Positions 23,608-34,080 of a DNA stretch of 64,000 bases are shown here, in pieces. Location: NCBI GenBank assembly GCA_964036045.1, contig OZ038382.1, positions 113,568,587-113,632,586 on the forward strand, read 5' to 3'. Both the position numbers and the translations under genes were made by a program. The notes under the pieces were generated by a model, which had not been told where the DNA came from, did no database searches, and saw only the letters and a list, made by a program, of their open reading frames with translations. How positions within the stretch are numbered: the stretch's first letter is position 1; each line of letters begins with the position of its first letter. This DNA comes from Eutreptiella sp. 'Long Island Sound 2002'. Lineage: Eukaryota; Euglenozoa; Euglenophyceae; Eutreptiales; Eutreptiaceae.

Positions 23608-23612
23608 ATACC
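23608..23612. repeat. E2p target-site duplication, right (ATACC)
   Basis: Partner of 10,678-10,682. Confidence 0.8.
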
Positions 23613-24348
23613 CAACTTTGCCTTGACAGCGTCTGACAGAGCTGTCACATCCGGGTCTTCAGATCTGGATAGAAGTTTGGCCAAAGGTTCGGCCGTGCGA
23701 TCCAGAGCCCCATAGGTGGGCTCTGCGTGAAGAGGATCGAGGCTCTTTTCAGGAGCCCTTGAAGTTGTTGGCAGGTCTGGATGCCATACTCTCGGGCGCT
23801 CGTGTACTCGTGGTCGTCTCGGTAGGGATACTGTGTCCGCCATGTCTGTGGATGGCCCCAAATAAAGGAAGGAACCCATCTCAGTTTGGGGCGGCGACCC
23901 GAGGGCATCAAGTGGTATTTCTCCATCCTCTCCTACGGTGGACTTGGGTTATCTCCTCGTGGAGCATAAACTCGTCCATCCTCTTCAGGACCACCTCCAA
24001 AAACGGTAGAAGAAGAGGCCGGACAGGCCGACCGGGCGATGGAGGCCTCGACTGGCCTGCGGACCCTTTGCAGGCTGTCCTCACCATGGGCCGCTAAAGT
24101 CTCCATGGTTAATGGGGTTGTTCTGGGCGTATTCAGATTTGCCCTTCTGTGCTCTGGATCTTCCTGATACCCAGATGCTGCTCTGAGTGGCCGTTCACTC
24201 TTTGGGTGGGCTACACTGCCAGGTTGGACTTGTACACTTCTGATCGGCCAGGTTCGGGAAGACAGCTTTGTGGACATGTTCAATGTGCTTTACAGTGTGC
24301 TTTTCTTGTGCTTCTGCTCAGTGTCAGTTGGAAAGGTACTCAGGGTTT
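23613..24348 (-). pseudogene. E2m gag, N-terminal part
   Basis: Minus-strand coding remnant between the E2m PBS and the E2p insertion. The last segment (about 23,879-23,613) reads …SEDPDVTALSDAVKAKLG and aligns with the E2p gag segment DLDLSALSAALRAKLR. Upstream text (24,283-23,933) is in another frame, so a frameshift lies near 23,930. It continues at 10,677 after the insertion. Confidence 0.7.
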
Positions 24349-24361
24349 GCCTCTGCTACCA
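24349..24361 (-). promoter_or_regulatory. E2m primer-binding site
   Basis: On the minus strand this reads TGGTAGCAGAGGC, identical to the E2p PBS, directly after the E2m LTR. Confidence 0.8.
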
Positions 24362-25061
24362 GAGAGATGTCCTTGATTAGTGCACTATAGATTTTGATGA
24401 AATCCTGCAGGTTTTTGATGTTGAAATCCCAAAACCAAGGGAGCAAGTAGAGCAAGAACAGGATGTGGATCGAATCAATGAACAGTTTGAAATCCAGTGT
24501 AACACAGATGGGCTGCAGATAGACAAAGCAGGTATAAATACAAAGATTCAATCACAAATGGATAAAACAAAAGACTTTATGTGAAAACTGGCGTGACTCT
24601 AGCCTCGAAGTTAGCATCAAGCAGTTCATGTGCACTCCTTTAGATGAAATTGTGTTGGTTAGGCATATGGGGCAAATGAGTTAGGCCAGACACGGATTAT
24701 GACTTGGCCAAGCAACTGAAATCAGAAACACTTAAAGAGAAGAAGCACAAGAAGTGATAGAAACAATTGAGTATAGGGGTCTTGGGGTGGGAGACCACTA
24801 GGCTTAACCTCCAAGGCCTAAGGCCTATTTCTTTTCGGTATAACCTCCATGAAGGAAGATACCTCCGCTCAGTTGAGTGGTAGGGGTGAACTTCATGGGG
24901 GGCTAGGGTTATAACCCTAGTTACTTTGAGAAGGTGTACTTAAAGCTTCAAAAGAGTGATAAAAATACTTAAGTTAGTCTTAGCATCAGCAAAAGGGTTT
25001 TAAGGGGGGCTTGGCCTGGATCAAGCCCTCCAAGATAGACATGGCAGTGAGTTTTCTTACT
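24362..25061 (-). repeat. E2m 5' LTR
   Basis: About 700 bp, an inverted and more diverged copy of the E2p LTR. On the minus strand it starts AGTAAGAAAACTCAC and ends CATCTCTC before the PBS. It marks the right end of the nested stack. No target duplication can be checked because the other end lies outside the window. Confidence 0.8.
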
Positions 25062-25290
25062 CCCTCCTCTGGGGTGTTGTGCGGTGCTGTGAGGTGCTGT
25101 GCCGTTTGCTGCGGCGCTGTGCTGTGCTGGCCTGTGCTGTGTGCACTGTGCTGTGTGTGTCTTGCAATTGTGTTGTGGTGTGTGTTCTTTTTGCTGGTGT
25201 CTGTTGTACTGCTGGCGCCCTGTGGTGTCGTGCTGTGTGCGCTGTTATCTCTGTGCATTTGAAGAAACTAAAAAATGTGTTCCCAGCTGT
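25062..25290. repeat. GCTGTG-rich low-complexity stretch
   Basis: Irregular GCTGTG/GTGCTGTG repeats (25,075-25,250) grade into unique sequence. The Cys/Val-rich and Ala/His-rich open frames here are artefacts of the repeat. Confidence 0.7.
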
Positions 25291-27060
25291 TTCCAGAGGT
25301 CCAAAAAAGCCTTAAAGGTGGGCCTTGTGGTGATGGGGTTCACTTGCAAGCTGATATCACTTTGTCAAGAGTCATCAATGTGTGAATCATTCTTGATGTC
25401 CCTCACCAGTCATAGCTGATGTTCCCTCCCACACCAGCTCGGTCCCAATATTCAGTCTTGATTAGGGTTAAGGTTAGGGTGAGGGCTAGGGTTAGGCTTA
25501 GGGTTAGGGTTCGGCCTAGGGTTGCTGTTGGGGCTACACACGCATGATATTCAATGTTCCTCCCTTCCAGTACATACAATCCAGATAGACGGCGAGGAAG
25601 GTTGCATTCTTTAGCTTTGCCTGCATACATTTGGACACAGCATTAGAAACAATCTGTTTTTCATGTCAGAATTAGATTTGTAACGTTGAGGGCTACGTTC
25701 AGGGTTAGGGCTAAGGTCATTCTTAGGGTGGGGGTTAAGGTCACCGAGCTGGTGGAACCAGTCTTGGTGTTAGAACCCCTTTTACTGTCTAGGGTGGATC
25801 TACCAGGTTTAGCAGTAGCAGCAGCAGCAGCAAGCAGCAAGCAACAGCACGCGTGAAATGGTTGAAAATCAGAACTCTGCTGTGGTACTTTGGATTTCAT
25901 CAAAGTTTGTGTGGATGATACCTAGGGGTGTGAAGTACAATCACACCAAGTTTGGACAAGAAGCTCAACGGTTGCGGCCAAAAACGGGATTCGCAAGTGG
26001 CGGACGTCAGTTTCAAAAACTGCAGTTAGGGCCAAAAACAACCATGTTTGGGCCAGAAAAGCCCTGATACACATTCAAAACAGCAAAGCAAAGGAAGGCG
26101 GTGGGTACACAACACCTGTGGCCTGATTTCTGCATGTCAACGAGCACTTTGCGGCCCTCTAACTCCATGATATGTCTCAGAAACGGCTCAAAAAGGCCCC
26201 CTGAAGCTCCAAATGCCGACAGCCACAAACCAAGAATAGGCCATATCTTTGGCTACATGGCTCAAAATGCGATTCCGGGGGCACCTAACCCACCCGGAAA
26301 CCCCCCACCTTTTGTGGTTCCTACCCCTCAGTATTGCCCAAACGGACGCCCGGACCCCAATACCTAGGCCCATTAGGCTGCCGCAAGCTGCAAGCTGAAG
26401 CCCAAACAGGTGGGTGCCCAAATAAGTCAATAGGGTCCAATAGGGGCAAAAAGGTGAGTTTTCTCAAAAATGATCCCAGACCATGTGCGATGCTAACACA
26501 AGTGCTTTTGGACTGTTTGAAGCTTGTGGTGTTCCATTTTGGCCATCCGAAAATGAGTCAAAAATGGGTCAAAAACGCATTTTTCCAAACCTCATCCTAG
26601 ACCTTTTTGGGTGCACAAACGGGTGGAACGCGCCAATCTTGAGCCCATTTTAGGGCATTGTGGCCCCGTAGAAGCCCAAGGAAACTTTGAAAGTGGGCCT
26701 CGTGGTGATGGGGTTCACTTGCAAGCTGATTTCACTTTGTCAAGAACCATCATTGTGTGAATCATTCTTAATGTCCCTCACCATTCATAGCTGATGTTCC
26801 CTCCCCCACCAGCTCGCTCCCAATATTCAGTCCTGATTAAGGTTAGGGTTAGGGCCAGGGTTACAGTTCGGGTTAGGGATTGTTAGGGTTAGGCTTAGGG
26901 TTGGGGTTACGGTTACACACTTCATCAGGTTCAAGGTTCCCTGAAGTACATCAAATCCAGAGAAACCCGCGAAAAGGTTTTTGTTTTTAGCTTTGCCGAC
27001 ATACATATGGACACAGCATTGGAAAGGCTCCCTTATTTCTATGAAAAGAAGACTTCCAGC
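25291..27060 (-). repeat. Complex satellite, two head-to-tail copies, minus orientation
   Basis: Left part of the satellite domain. Landmarks in order: AGGCTTTTTTGGAC-like text (reverse), the conserved block around GATGTTCCCTCCC, a degenerate TTAGGG array (25,459-25,535), a second array (25,676-25,745), a CAGCAGCAAG run (25,810-25,850), then the long arm 25,862-26,836 (landmarks CTGCAGTTAGGGCC, CATGATATGTCTCAG, GCCATATCTTTGGC, GGGTCAATAGGGTCC). Another array (26,836-26,915) leads into the hairpin cluster. Open frames here read through repeats and are not genes. Confidence 0.8.
26836..26915 (-). repeat. Degenerate telomere-like TTAGGG array
   Basis: GGTTAGGGTTAGGG-type units with substitutions. 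Similar arrays in the same strand sense lie at 25,459-25,535, 29,342-29,415 and 35,003-35,085. Arrays reading CCCTAA lie at 30,880-30,962, 36,818-36,903, 38,020-38,085, 38,257-38,318, 56,040-56,095 and 57,295-57,346. Orientation follows the satellite copy they belong to. Confidence 0.8.
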
Positions 27061-28372
27061 ATTAACTAACGAAAAGTTTTCTTTTTTACATTCAGCCATG
27101 GTCGGTATGCCCGTGTTAACGCGGGCTTGAGCACTAGTACTATATTTGATTGTGTATTGTCTTCATGTTCATCGTTGTCCTGTTTGCAGTCGCCCGTGTC
27201 GTGATTTGGGCTACCTGGCGGCTGCAATCAGCTGCCTGGTATCTGCCATGTAAGGCATTAAAATTTGGTACAATGAACTAAGTAGTGGGCGTCTGAGGCT
27301 TTTTTTTCTTCAGTACTCGTAGGTCAGTAACAGCAGCAAATCCAGCGACGTTTGATGCAGAGGCGTCAAACACAGCAGAAGCAACGCGTTTGCAAAGTAA
27401 AAAAACATTTTCTGTTTTCGACGAGACTTTGTAGTACATCATTGAGCATTTGGTCCGATGTTGAAGTAGAATGAACTCAGTGACGGTGGGATGCAATATG
27501 GTACTTAGTTCAGTTTTTTGGCTGGTGTCCCAAGAAGTGGTAGATTCAGCCACGGTCGGTATGCCCGCTTTTACGCGGGCATCTCCTCTAGTAATATATT
27601 GAAAAGTGCCTATTTTCTTCATGTTTGTGGTCGTCCTGTTCGCAGTCGCCCGTGCTGTGATTTGCGCTACCTTGCGGCTGCAGCCAGGCGCCTGACATCT
27701 GCCATGTAAGGCATTAAAATTTGGTAAAATAACATAAATAGTGGGCGCCCGAGATTATTAGTACTTCAGTACTTGTAGGTCAGTAGCAGCGGCAGATCAG
27801 CAACATTTGGTTCAATGGCACCAAACACAGCAGAAGCAACTTGTTTGCACAGTAAGAAAACATTTTCCGTTTTCGACGAGACTTTGTAGCGCATCCTTGA
27901 GCATTTGCTCCGATGTTGAAGTAGAATGCACTCAGTGACGGTTGGGTGCAATATGGTACTTCGTTCAGCGTGTTGGTCAAGTTCTCAAGGAGCTGTAGAT
28001 TCAGCCAAGGTCAGTATGCCCGTCTTTACGCGGGCATCTCCTCTAGTACTATATTTAATTCTGTACTGTCTTCGTGTTCGTCGTCATCCTGTTCGCAGTC
28101 GCGCGTGCTGTGATTTGCGATACCTGGCGGCGTCAACCAGCCGCCTAGCATCTGCCATGTAAGGTATTAAAATTGATACAAATAAACTAGGCAGTGGGTG
28201 TATGAGGCTATTACTACTTCAGTACTCGTAGGTCAGTAACGGTCTGAGTACGACCATGGACCGTTGATGCCGCTGCATTAATTGTGGCTGTTCTGCCGCC
28301 GTTACTGACCTACGACTACTGAAGAAAAAATAGCCTCAGACGCCCACTACTTAGTTCATTTTACTCATTCTT
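27061..28372. repeat. 455-bp hairpin tandem-repeat cluster A
   Basis: Nearly three copies of a 454-455-bp repeat, marked by ATGCCCG…CGCGGGCAT at 27,107, 27,561 and 28,015. Each unit also contains GTCCTGTTCGCAGTCGC, TCTGCCATGTAAGGCATTA and CTTCAGTACT(C/T)GTAGGTCAG. At 28,250-28,330 the motif GTACTCGTAGGTCAGTAAC is met by its inverse, forming a foldback. The right arm is truncated at 28,372. Confidence 0.85.
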
Positions 28373-29580
28373 GCTGAAAGGTTTGATACCTAGGGGTCTG
28401 AAGTACAAGCACACCAAGTTGGAGCAAGAAGCTGAACGGTGGCGGCCAAGAATGGAATTCGCAAGTGGCGGACGTCAGTTTCAAAAACTGCAGTTAGGGC
28501 CAAAAACAGCCATATTTGGGCCAAAAAAGCCCTGATACACATTCAAAACGGCCAAGCAAAGAAAGGCGGTGGGTACACAACACCTTTGGCATGATTTCTG
28601 CATGTCAACGAGCACTTTGCGGCCCTGTAACTCCATGATATGTCTCAGAAACGGCCCAAAAAGGCCCCCAGAAGCTCCAAATGCCGACAGCCAAAAACCA
28701 AGAATGGGCCATATCTTTGGCTACATGGCTCAAAATGCGATTCCGAGGGCACCTACTCCACCCGCAACACCCCACATTTTGTGGTTCCTACCCCTCAATA
28801 TTGCCCAAACGGACGCCCAGACCCGAATACCTAGGATCATTAGGCTGCCGCAAGATGCAAGCTCAAGCCCGAACAGGTGGGTGCCCAAATGGGTCAATAG
28901 GGTCCAATAGGGGCAAAAAGATGAGTTTTCTCAAAAATGATCCAAGACGATGTGCGATGCTAACACAGGTGCTTTTGGACTGTTTGGAGCTTGTGGTGTC
29001 CCATTTTGGTCATCCGAAAATCCCAAAATGCCATGAAAATGGGCTGTTTTGGGACCAAAAATCAGTCAAAAATGGGTCAAAAACGCATTTTTGCAAACCT
29101 CATCCTAGACCATTTTGGTCCACAAATGGGTTGAACAAGCCCATTTCGAGCCCATTTTGGGGTATCTTGGCCCCTTAGAAGCCCAAGAAAGCCTTGAAAG
29201 TGGGCCCCGTGGTGATGGGGTTCACTTGCAAGCTGAATTCATCTTGTCAAGAGCCATCAATGTGTGAGTCATTCTTAATGTCCCTCATCATTCATAGCTG
29301 ATGTTCCCTCCCCCACCAGCTCACTCCCAATATTCAGTCTTGATTAAGGTTAGGGTTAGGGCCAGGGTTAGGGTTTGGGTTAGGGATGGTTAGGGTTAGG
29401 CTTAGGGTTGGGGCTACGGTTACACACTTCATCAGGTTCAAGGTTCCCTGAAGTACATCAAATCCAGGGAAACCCGCGAAAAGGTTTTTGTTTTTAGCTT
29501 TGCCGACATACATTTGGACACAGCATTGGAAACGCTCCCTTTTTTCTATGAAAAGAAGATTTTCAGCATCAACTAACGAA
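28373..29580 (-). repeat. Complex satellite arm, minus orientation
   Basis: A second minus-oriented copy of the arm seen at 25,862-27,060, including a TTAGGG-like array at 29,342-29,415. Identity is high by eye, with scattered substitutions. Confidence 0.85.
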
Positions 29581-30470
29581 CATTTTCCTTTGTACATTCA
29601 GCCATGGTCGGTATGCCCGCGTTTACGCGGGCTTGAGCAATAGTACTATATTTGATGGGATGCAATATGGTACCTAGTTCAGTTTCTTGGCTGGTGTCCC
29701 AAGAAGTGGTAGATTCAGCCACGGTCGGTATGCCCGCGTTTACGCGGGCATCTCCTCTAGTACTATATTGAAAAGTGCCTATTTTCTTCATGTTTGTGGT
29801 CGTCCTGTTCGCAGTCGCCCGTGCTGTGATTTGCGCTACCTTGCGGCTGCAGCCAGGCGCCTGACATCTGCCATGTAAGGCATTAAAATTTGGTAAAATA
29901 ACATAAATAGTGGGCGCCCGAGACTATTAGTACTTCAGTACTTGTAGGTCAGTAGCAGCGGCAGATCAGCAACATTTGGTTCAATGGCACCAAACACAGC
30001 AGAAGCAACTTGTTTGCACAGTAAGAAAACATTTTCCGTTTTCCACAAGACTTTGTATCGCATCATTGAGCATTTGCTCCGATGTTGAAGTAGAATGCAC
30101 TCAGTGACGGTTGGGTGCAATATGGTACTTCATTCAGCGTGTTGACCAAGGTCTCAAGGAGCTGTAGATTCAGCCACGGTCGGTATGTTCGCCTTTACGC
30201 GGGTATCTCCTCTGGTACTATATGTAATTCTGTATTGTCTTCCTGTTCGTCGTCATCCTGTTCGCAGTCGCGCGTGCTGTGACTTGCGATACCTTGCGGC
30301 CTCAACCAGCCGCCTAGCATCTGCCATGTAAGGCTTTAAAGTTTATTTAAATAAACTAGGTAGTGGGTGTATGAGGTTATTACTACTTCAGTACTCGCAG
30401 GTCAGGAACGGTCTGAGTACCACCGTGGCTTTTTTTGATGCCGCTGCTTCATCTGTGGCTGTTCTGCCGC
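29581..30470. repeat. 455-bp hairpin tandem-repeat cluster B
   Basis: Hairpin marks at 29,613, 29,730 and 30,185 (the last degenerate). The 117-bp gap between the first two reflects an internal deletion joining ACTATATTTGAT to GGGATGCAATATGG; the 455-bp spacing holds between the last two. Confidence 0.8.
29730..29751. repeat. Perfect hairpin of the 455-bp repeat
   Basis: A 22-bp perfect inverted repeat with a 10-bp stem (ATGCCCGCGT / ACGCGGGCAT) and a TT loop. The same perfect form is at 35,709-35,730. Imperfect forms are at 27,107, 27,561, 28,015, 29,613, 30,185, 30,665 (inverse) and 36,164. Confidence 0.9.
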
Positions 30471-31203
30471 CGTTACTGACCTACGACTACTGAAGGAAAA
30501 ATAGCCCTATCTAGTTCATTTTACGAAGTTTTAATGCCTTACATGGCAGATGCCAGGCAGCTGGTTGCAGCCGCCAGGTAGCCCAAATCTCGACACGGGC
30601 GACTGCAAACAGGACGACGATGAACATGAAGACAATACCGAAATCAAATATAGTACTAGTGCTCAAGCCCGCGTGAATGCGGGCATACCCACCATGGCTG
30701 AATGTACAAAGGAACATTTTCGTTATTTAATGCTGAAAATCTTCTTTTCATAGAAATAAGGGAGCGTCTCCAATGCTGTGTCCAAATGTATGTCGGCGAA
30801 GCTAAAAACAAACACCTTTTCGCGGTTTTCCCCGGATTTGATGTACTTCAGGGAACCTTGAACCTGATGAAGTGTGTAACCGTAACCCCGACCCTAAGCC
30901 TAACCCTACCGATCCCTAACCCCAACTATAACCGTGGCCCTAACCCTAACCTTAATCAAGACTGAATATTGGGGGTTAGCTGGTGGGGGAGGGAACATCA
31001 GCTATGAATGGTTAGGGACATCAAGAATGATTCACACATTGATGACTCTTGACAAAGTGAAATCAGCTTGCAAGTGAACCCCATCACCACGAGGCCCACC
31101 TTCAAGGCTTTTTTGGACTCCTAAGGGGCCAAAATGCCCCAAAATGGGCTCAAAATGGGCTCGTTTCACCCGTTTGTGGACCCAAAATGGTCCAGGATGA
31201 GGT
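30471..31203 (+). repeat. Complex satellite arm, plus orientation, first part
   Basis: Inverse of the arms to its left: a CCCTAA array (30,880-30,962), then GAACATCAGCTATGAATGG and CAAAATGGGCTC. It is interrupted at 31,203 by the compact LTR element and resumes at 33,293. Confidence 0.85.
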
Positions 31204-31476
31204 TGTAATGATCTTGTAGATCTTCCCCTTTGAGTGCTATTTTCCCGTGATCTCCTTAGTGATTTCGAAATCCAAATGCGAATCCGGCAACGGCGCAGCA
31301 CGTGATTGATCTCATAAATCACTACATAGTTTCATCCCAGTGTTCTGCACAGTACACAAAATGAATTTCATTCAAAAGTTTAATAATTGAATTGCATTGC
31401 ACTGTGCTTTACATATGCACGCACGCGCATTCACTAAATGATCGCGGTCTGCGCGCACGTGCTGAGTTCCATTGCA
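31204..31476 (-). repeat. Compact element LTR (3' LTR by orientation)
   Basis: 273 bp. In plus sense it begins TGTAATGATC and ends TTCCATTGCA, giving TG...CA ends on both strands. Confidence 0.85.
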
Positions 31477-31486
31477 CTCCCCTCAC
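31477..31486 (-). promoter_or_regulatory. Compact element polypurine tract
   Basis: GTGAGGGGAG on the minus strand, immediately upstream of the 3' LTR in minus sense. Confidence 0.6.
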
Positions 31487-32272
31487 AAGCCATGTACAGG
31501 GTGCTGAGGCACCAGGCACAGGGCTGACAAGAGATACGATGGACCTCAGCACTGCATAAAATAGACACTCAGAAAGCCATACCAAGCTGCACACTGACTG
31601 AAATGTATAAACACTACTTTATACTGCACACAGTGCCAAAGCAGTGCGTGCTTGCTCAGAAAAAGAAGAAAACTGAACTAGTTGACACCGCTTGCTGGCT
31701 TTGTTTTACCACAGAAGTTTTGAAAAGACACTGCAAAAGTTTCCACCCTAGGGGAAAACCTTCACTGCGTTTCCAAGACCCTGCAGTTTCACAAAAATAC
31801 AGCAAGACAAACAGAAACACAGCAACAGCAAAACAACGTGCAGAATGTTGTTGTGCTGCCCACACTGGGTTCGCATCCACAGTGCTCGTAAAAAGGCATG
31901 TCAGTGCGCGAAGCCACTGACACAAGCGCGAGAAAACAAAGTAAAGGCACACATCAGTGCAACGACTACTTTACAGAAAACTGCACTTTGAAGGCAAAGA
32001 GACCAGGACTGACATACTCAATTGTCACTTTCAAATCAGATGCACTGCCATACACGCATGGCAGGCAAGGAAACAAGCAGGAAGAATAACGTGTGTTGCA
32101 GAAGGGTGCGAGACCAACATGTCTCAGGGTACAAAAGCAGTGGCGAGCCTTTCAGAGGCGAGCCCATGGCCCAGCGCTCAGGCCCAGCGCCATAGAAGAC
32201 GAAACAGAGCAAAAAGAAATTAGTCTTTAAAACCAAAACACACCTAGCGAGCCTCATGCAGGCCCAGCAATA

Positions 32273-32845
32273 CTACTGTCGTCCCTGCCCGCGCTTGCGT
32301 GGGCGATCACAGCGTCGGCGCTTGAACGTGGCGTGTCTCTTCTTTGCGTCACCGCGTTGGCATGGATCATCATCCTCAACCATCGCGCAGGAGCCAACAG
32401 CCTTCGTATTCTCTTCATCAGAAGAACTCAGCAGCACGAGACGAACTGTTCGCACAAATGATGGCTCACGTTCAAGGCACTCCAAAGCCCAGACGTGTTC
32501 GTAACCATAACTCAACGTGCAGTCAGACCAAGGCACTCCTTTATCGCGATAGCTCAACAGCTCCTCCACATTCCACAGCATCTGCGGGTGCTGCTTGACC
32601 TCGGCCTCATAACTTCGGCGACACTCCGCCGCGTTACGCGCAATGCCAAACCACCAATCAGCGTAAGCAAGCTGCTGAAGTTTGAAGTCCTCCCAAGGCA
32701 CCTTTGACGGTCGAGCAGCTTGCTCTATCTCAGCCCAAATAAAAGGCTTATCTCCTGGCAACGCATCGGGAACAGGCTCTCCTCTATAGTCACAAACAGC
32801 GTACTTGCTTCGCAAACCTGCCATAGAAATCTTCTTGAGTCTCAC
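32273..32845 (-). CDS. Unidentified 190-codon ORF inside compact LTR element
   Basis: Sense with respect to the element. An ATG lies at 32,822-32,824 and the frame extends upstream to a GTG at 32,845. I do not recognise the family. Visible: a mixed N-terminal part with several Trp (PFIWAEIEQAARP, YADWWFGIARNAAECRR), an acidic/Ser stretch (LLSSSDEENTK) and a strongly basic C-terminus (KKRHATFKRRRCDRPRKRG), which could bind nucleic acid. Two explanations fit: a gag-like protein of a TR-GAG-type element, or a captured host gene fragment. The basic tail favours the first slightly. The flanking interior has no other frame worth calling. Confidence 0.5.
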   Translation of the reverse strand: MRLKKISMAGLRSKYAVCDYRGEPVPDALPGDKPFIWAEIEQAARPSKVPWEDFKLQQLAYADWWFGIARNAAECRRSYEAEVKQHPQMLWNVEELLSYRDKGVPWSDCTLSYGYEHVWALECLEREPSFVRTVRLVLLSSSDEENTKAVGSCAMVEDDDPCQRGDAKKRHATFKRRRCDRPRKRGQGRQ

Positions 32846-33018
32846 AAACTCGCTCTCAAACTTCGTGAACTCTTGGCCTCAGCTCCCAAAACGACAGTCA
32901 ATAACCAACCTGCAGCCGCTTGCGATCGTCAAATACTGCGAATTCGGCGAACTTCAATCACTCCAGAAATGACTCCGACATCACCAAAGAGAGTTTCACG
33001 GAAATCGAACACTGGGAT

Positions 33019-33292
33019 TGTAATGATCTTGGAGATCTTCTCTCTTCAGTGCTATTTTCCCCGTGATCTCCTTAGTGATTTCGAAATCCAAATGCGAATC
33101 CGGCAACGGCGCAGCACGTGATTGATCTCCTAAATCACTACATAGTTTCATCCCAGTGTTCTGCACAGTACACAAAATGAATTTGATTCAATAGTTTAAT
33201 AATTGAATTGCATTGCACTGTGCTTTACATATGCACGCACGCGCGTTCCCTAAATGATCGCGGTCTGCGCGCACGTGCTGAGTTCCATTACA
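33019..33292 (-). repeat. Compact element LTR (5' LTR by orientation)
   Basis: 274 bp, about 95% identical by eye to 31,204-31,476. On the minus strand it starts TGTAATGG and ends GATCATTACA. It is followed on the minus strand by ATCCCAGTGTTCGATTTCC, a candidate but atypical primer-binding region. Confidence 0.85.
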
Positions 33293-34080
33293 AGGTTTGG
33301 AAAAATGCGTTTTTGACCCATTTTTCACTCATTTTTGGTCCCAAAACAGCCCACTTTCATGGCATTATGGGATCTTCGGATGGCCAAAATGGGACACCAC
33401 AAGCTCCAAACAGTCCAAAAGCACTTGTGTTAGCATCGCACATGGTCTGGGATCATTTTTGAGAAAACTCATCTTTTTGCCCCTATTGGACCCTATTGAC
33501 CCATTTGGGCACCCACCTGTTTTGGCTTCAGCTTGCGGGCTGCGGCAGCCTAGTGGGCCTAGGTATTGGGGTTTTGGGCAATATCGAGGGGTACAAACCA
33601 CAGAGAGTGGGGTGTTGAGGGTGGAGTAGGTGCCCTCGGAGCCGCATTTTGAGCCATGTAGCCAAAGATATGGCCTATTCTTGGTTTGTGGCTGTCGGCA
33701 TTTGGAGCTTCTGGGGTCCTTTTTGGGCCGTTTCCGAGACATATCATGGAGTTAGAGGGCCGCAAAGAGCTCATTGACACGCAGAGATCAGACCACACCT
33801 GTTGTGTACCCATCACTTCCCTTTGCTTGGCCGTTCTGAATATGTATCACGGCTTTTCTGGCCCAAATATGGCTGATTTTGGCCCTAAACTGCAGTTTTT
33901 GAAACTCAGGTCCGCCACTTGCGAATCCCGTTCTTGGCCGCCAGCATTGAGCTTCTTGCTCAAACTTGGTGTGATTGTACTTCACACCCCTGGGTATCAT
34001 CCACACAAATTTCGATGAAACCACAGCAGAGTTCTGATTTTCACCCATTTCACGCGTGCTGTTGCTTGCTTCTTGCTGCT
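33293..34080 (+). repeat. Complex satellite arm, plus orientation, second part
   Basis: Continuation of the arm cut at 31,203 (AGGTTTGGAAAAATGCG onward), ending in a TTGCTTCTTGCTGCTGCTG run next to an oppositely oriented copy. Confidence 0.85.

Larger units (their letters stand above)
31204..33292 (-). mobile_element. Compact non-autonomous LTR element (TRIM/TR-GAG-like), 2,089 bp
   Basis: Two direct repeats (31,204-31,476 and 33,019-33,292) bound a 1.5-kb interior and are flanked by AGGT on both sides (31,200-31,203 and 33,293-33,296). Sister satellite copies carry the uninterrupted site GATGAGGTTTGG (for example near 37,135), so the insertion is precise. A purine-rich tract on the minus strand (GTGAGGGGAG, 31,477-31,486) abuts the left repeat, giving minus orientation. 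There is no RT, integrase or protease. The only substantial frame is the minus-strand 190-codon ORF inside. Confidence 0.85.

Noticed and set aside
24362-25061. Reading E2m LTR as a 3' LTR because AGTAAGAAAA looks like a polypurine tract
   Set aside because: AGTAAGAAA is part of the LTR start in other copies, and the primer-binding site on the other side shows it is a 5' LTR.
25011-25419. Cys/Val-rich open frames resembling a secreted Cys-rich peptide
   Set aside because: They are translations of the GCTGTG low-complexity run and change completely between frames.
26250-26290. Dinoflagellate spliced-leader sequence near GGCTACATGGCTCAAAATG
   Set aside because: It does not match the spliced-leader consensus and is part of the satellite arm; so it cannot be used to name the lineage.
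26101-26600. Possible conserved gene repeated at 26.1, 28.6 and 34.2 kb
   Set aside because: The similarity is at DNA level across coding and non-coding parts of the satellite arm, with frameshifts between copies.
27561-28036. CRISPR-like array of hairpin repeats
   Set aside because: Spacing of 455 bp, eukaryotic context and no cas genes rule this out.
30702-30965. Open frames ending in Asn-Pro repeats, seen in several satellite copies
   Set aside because: The Asn-Pro text is the CCCTAA array read in one frame; it recurs in each satellite copy with no selection visible.
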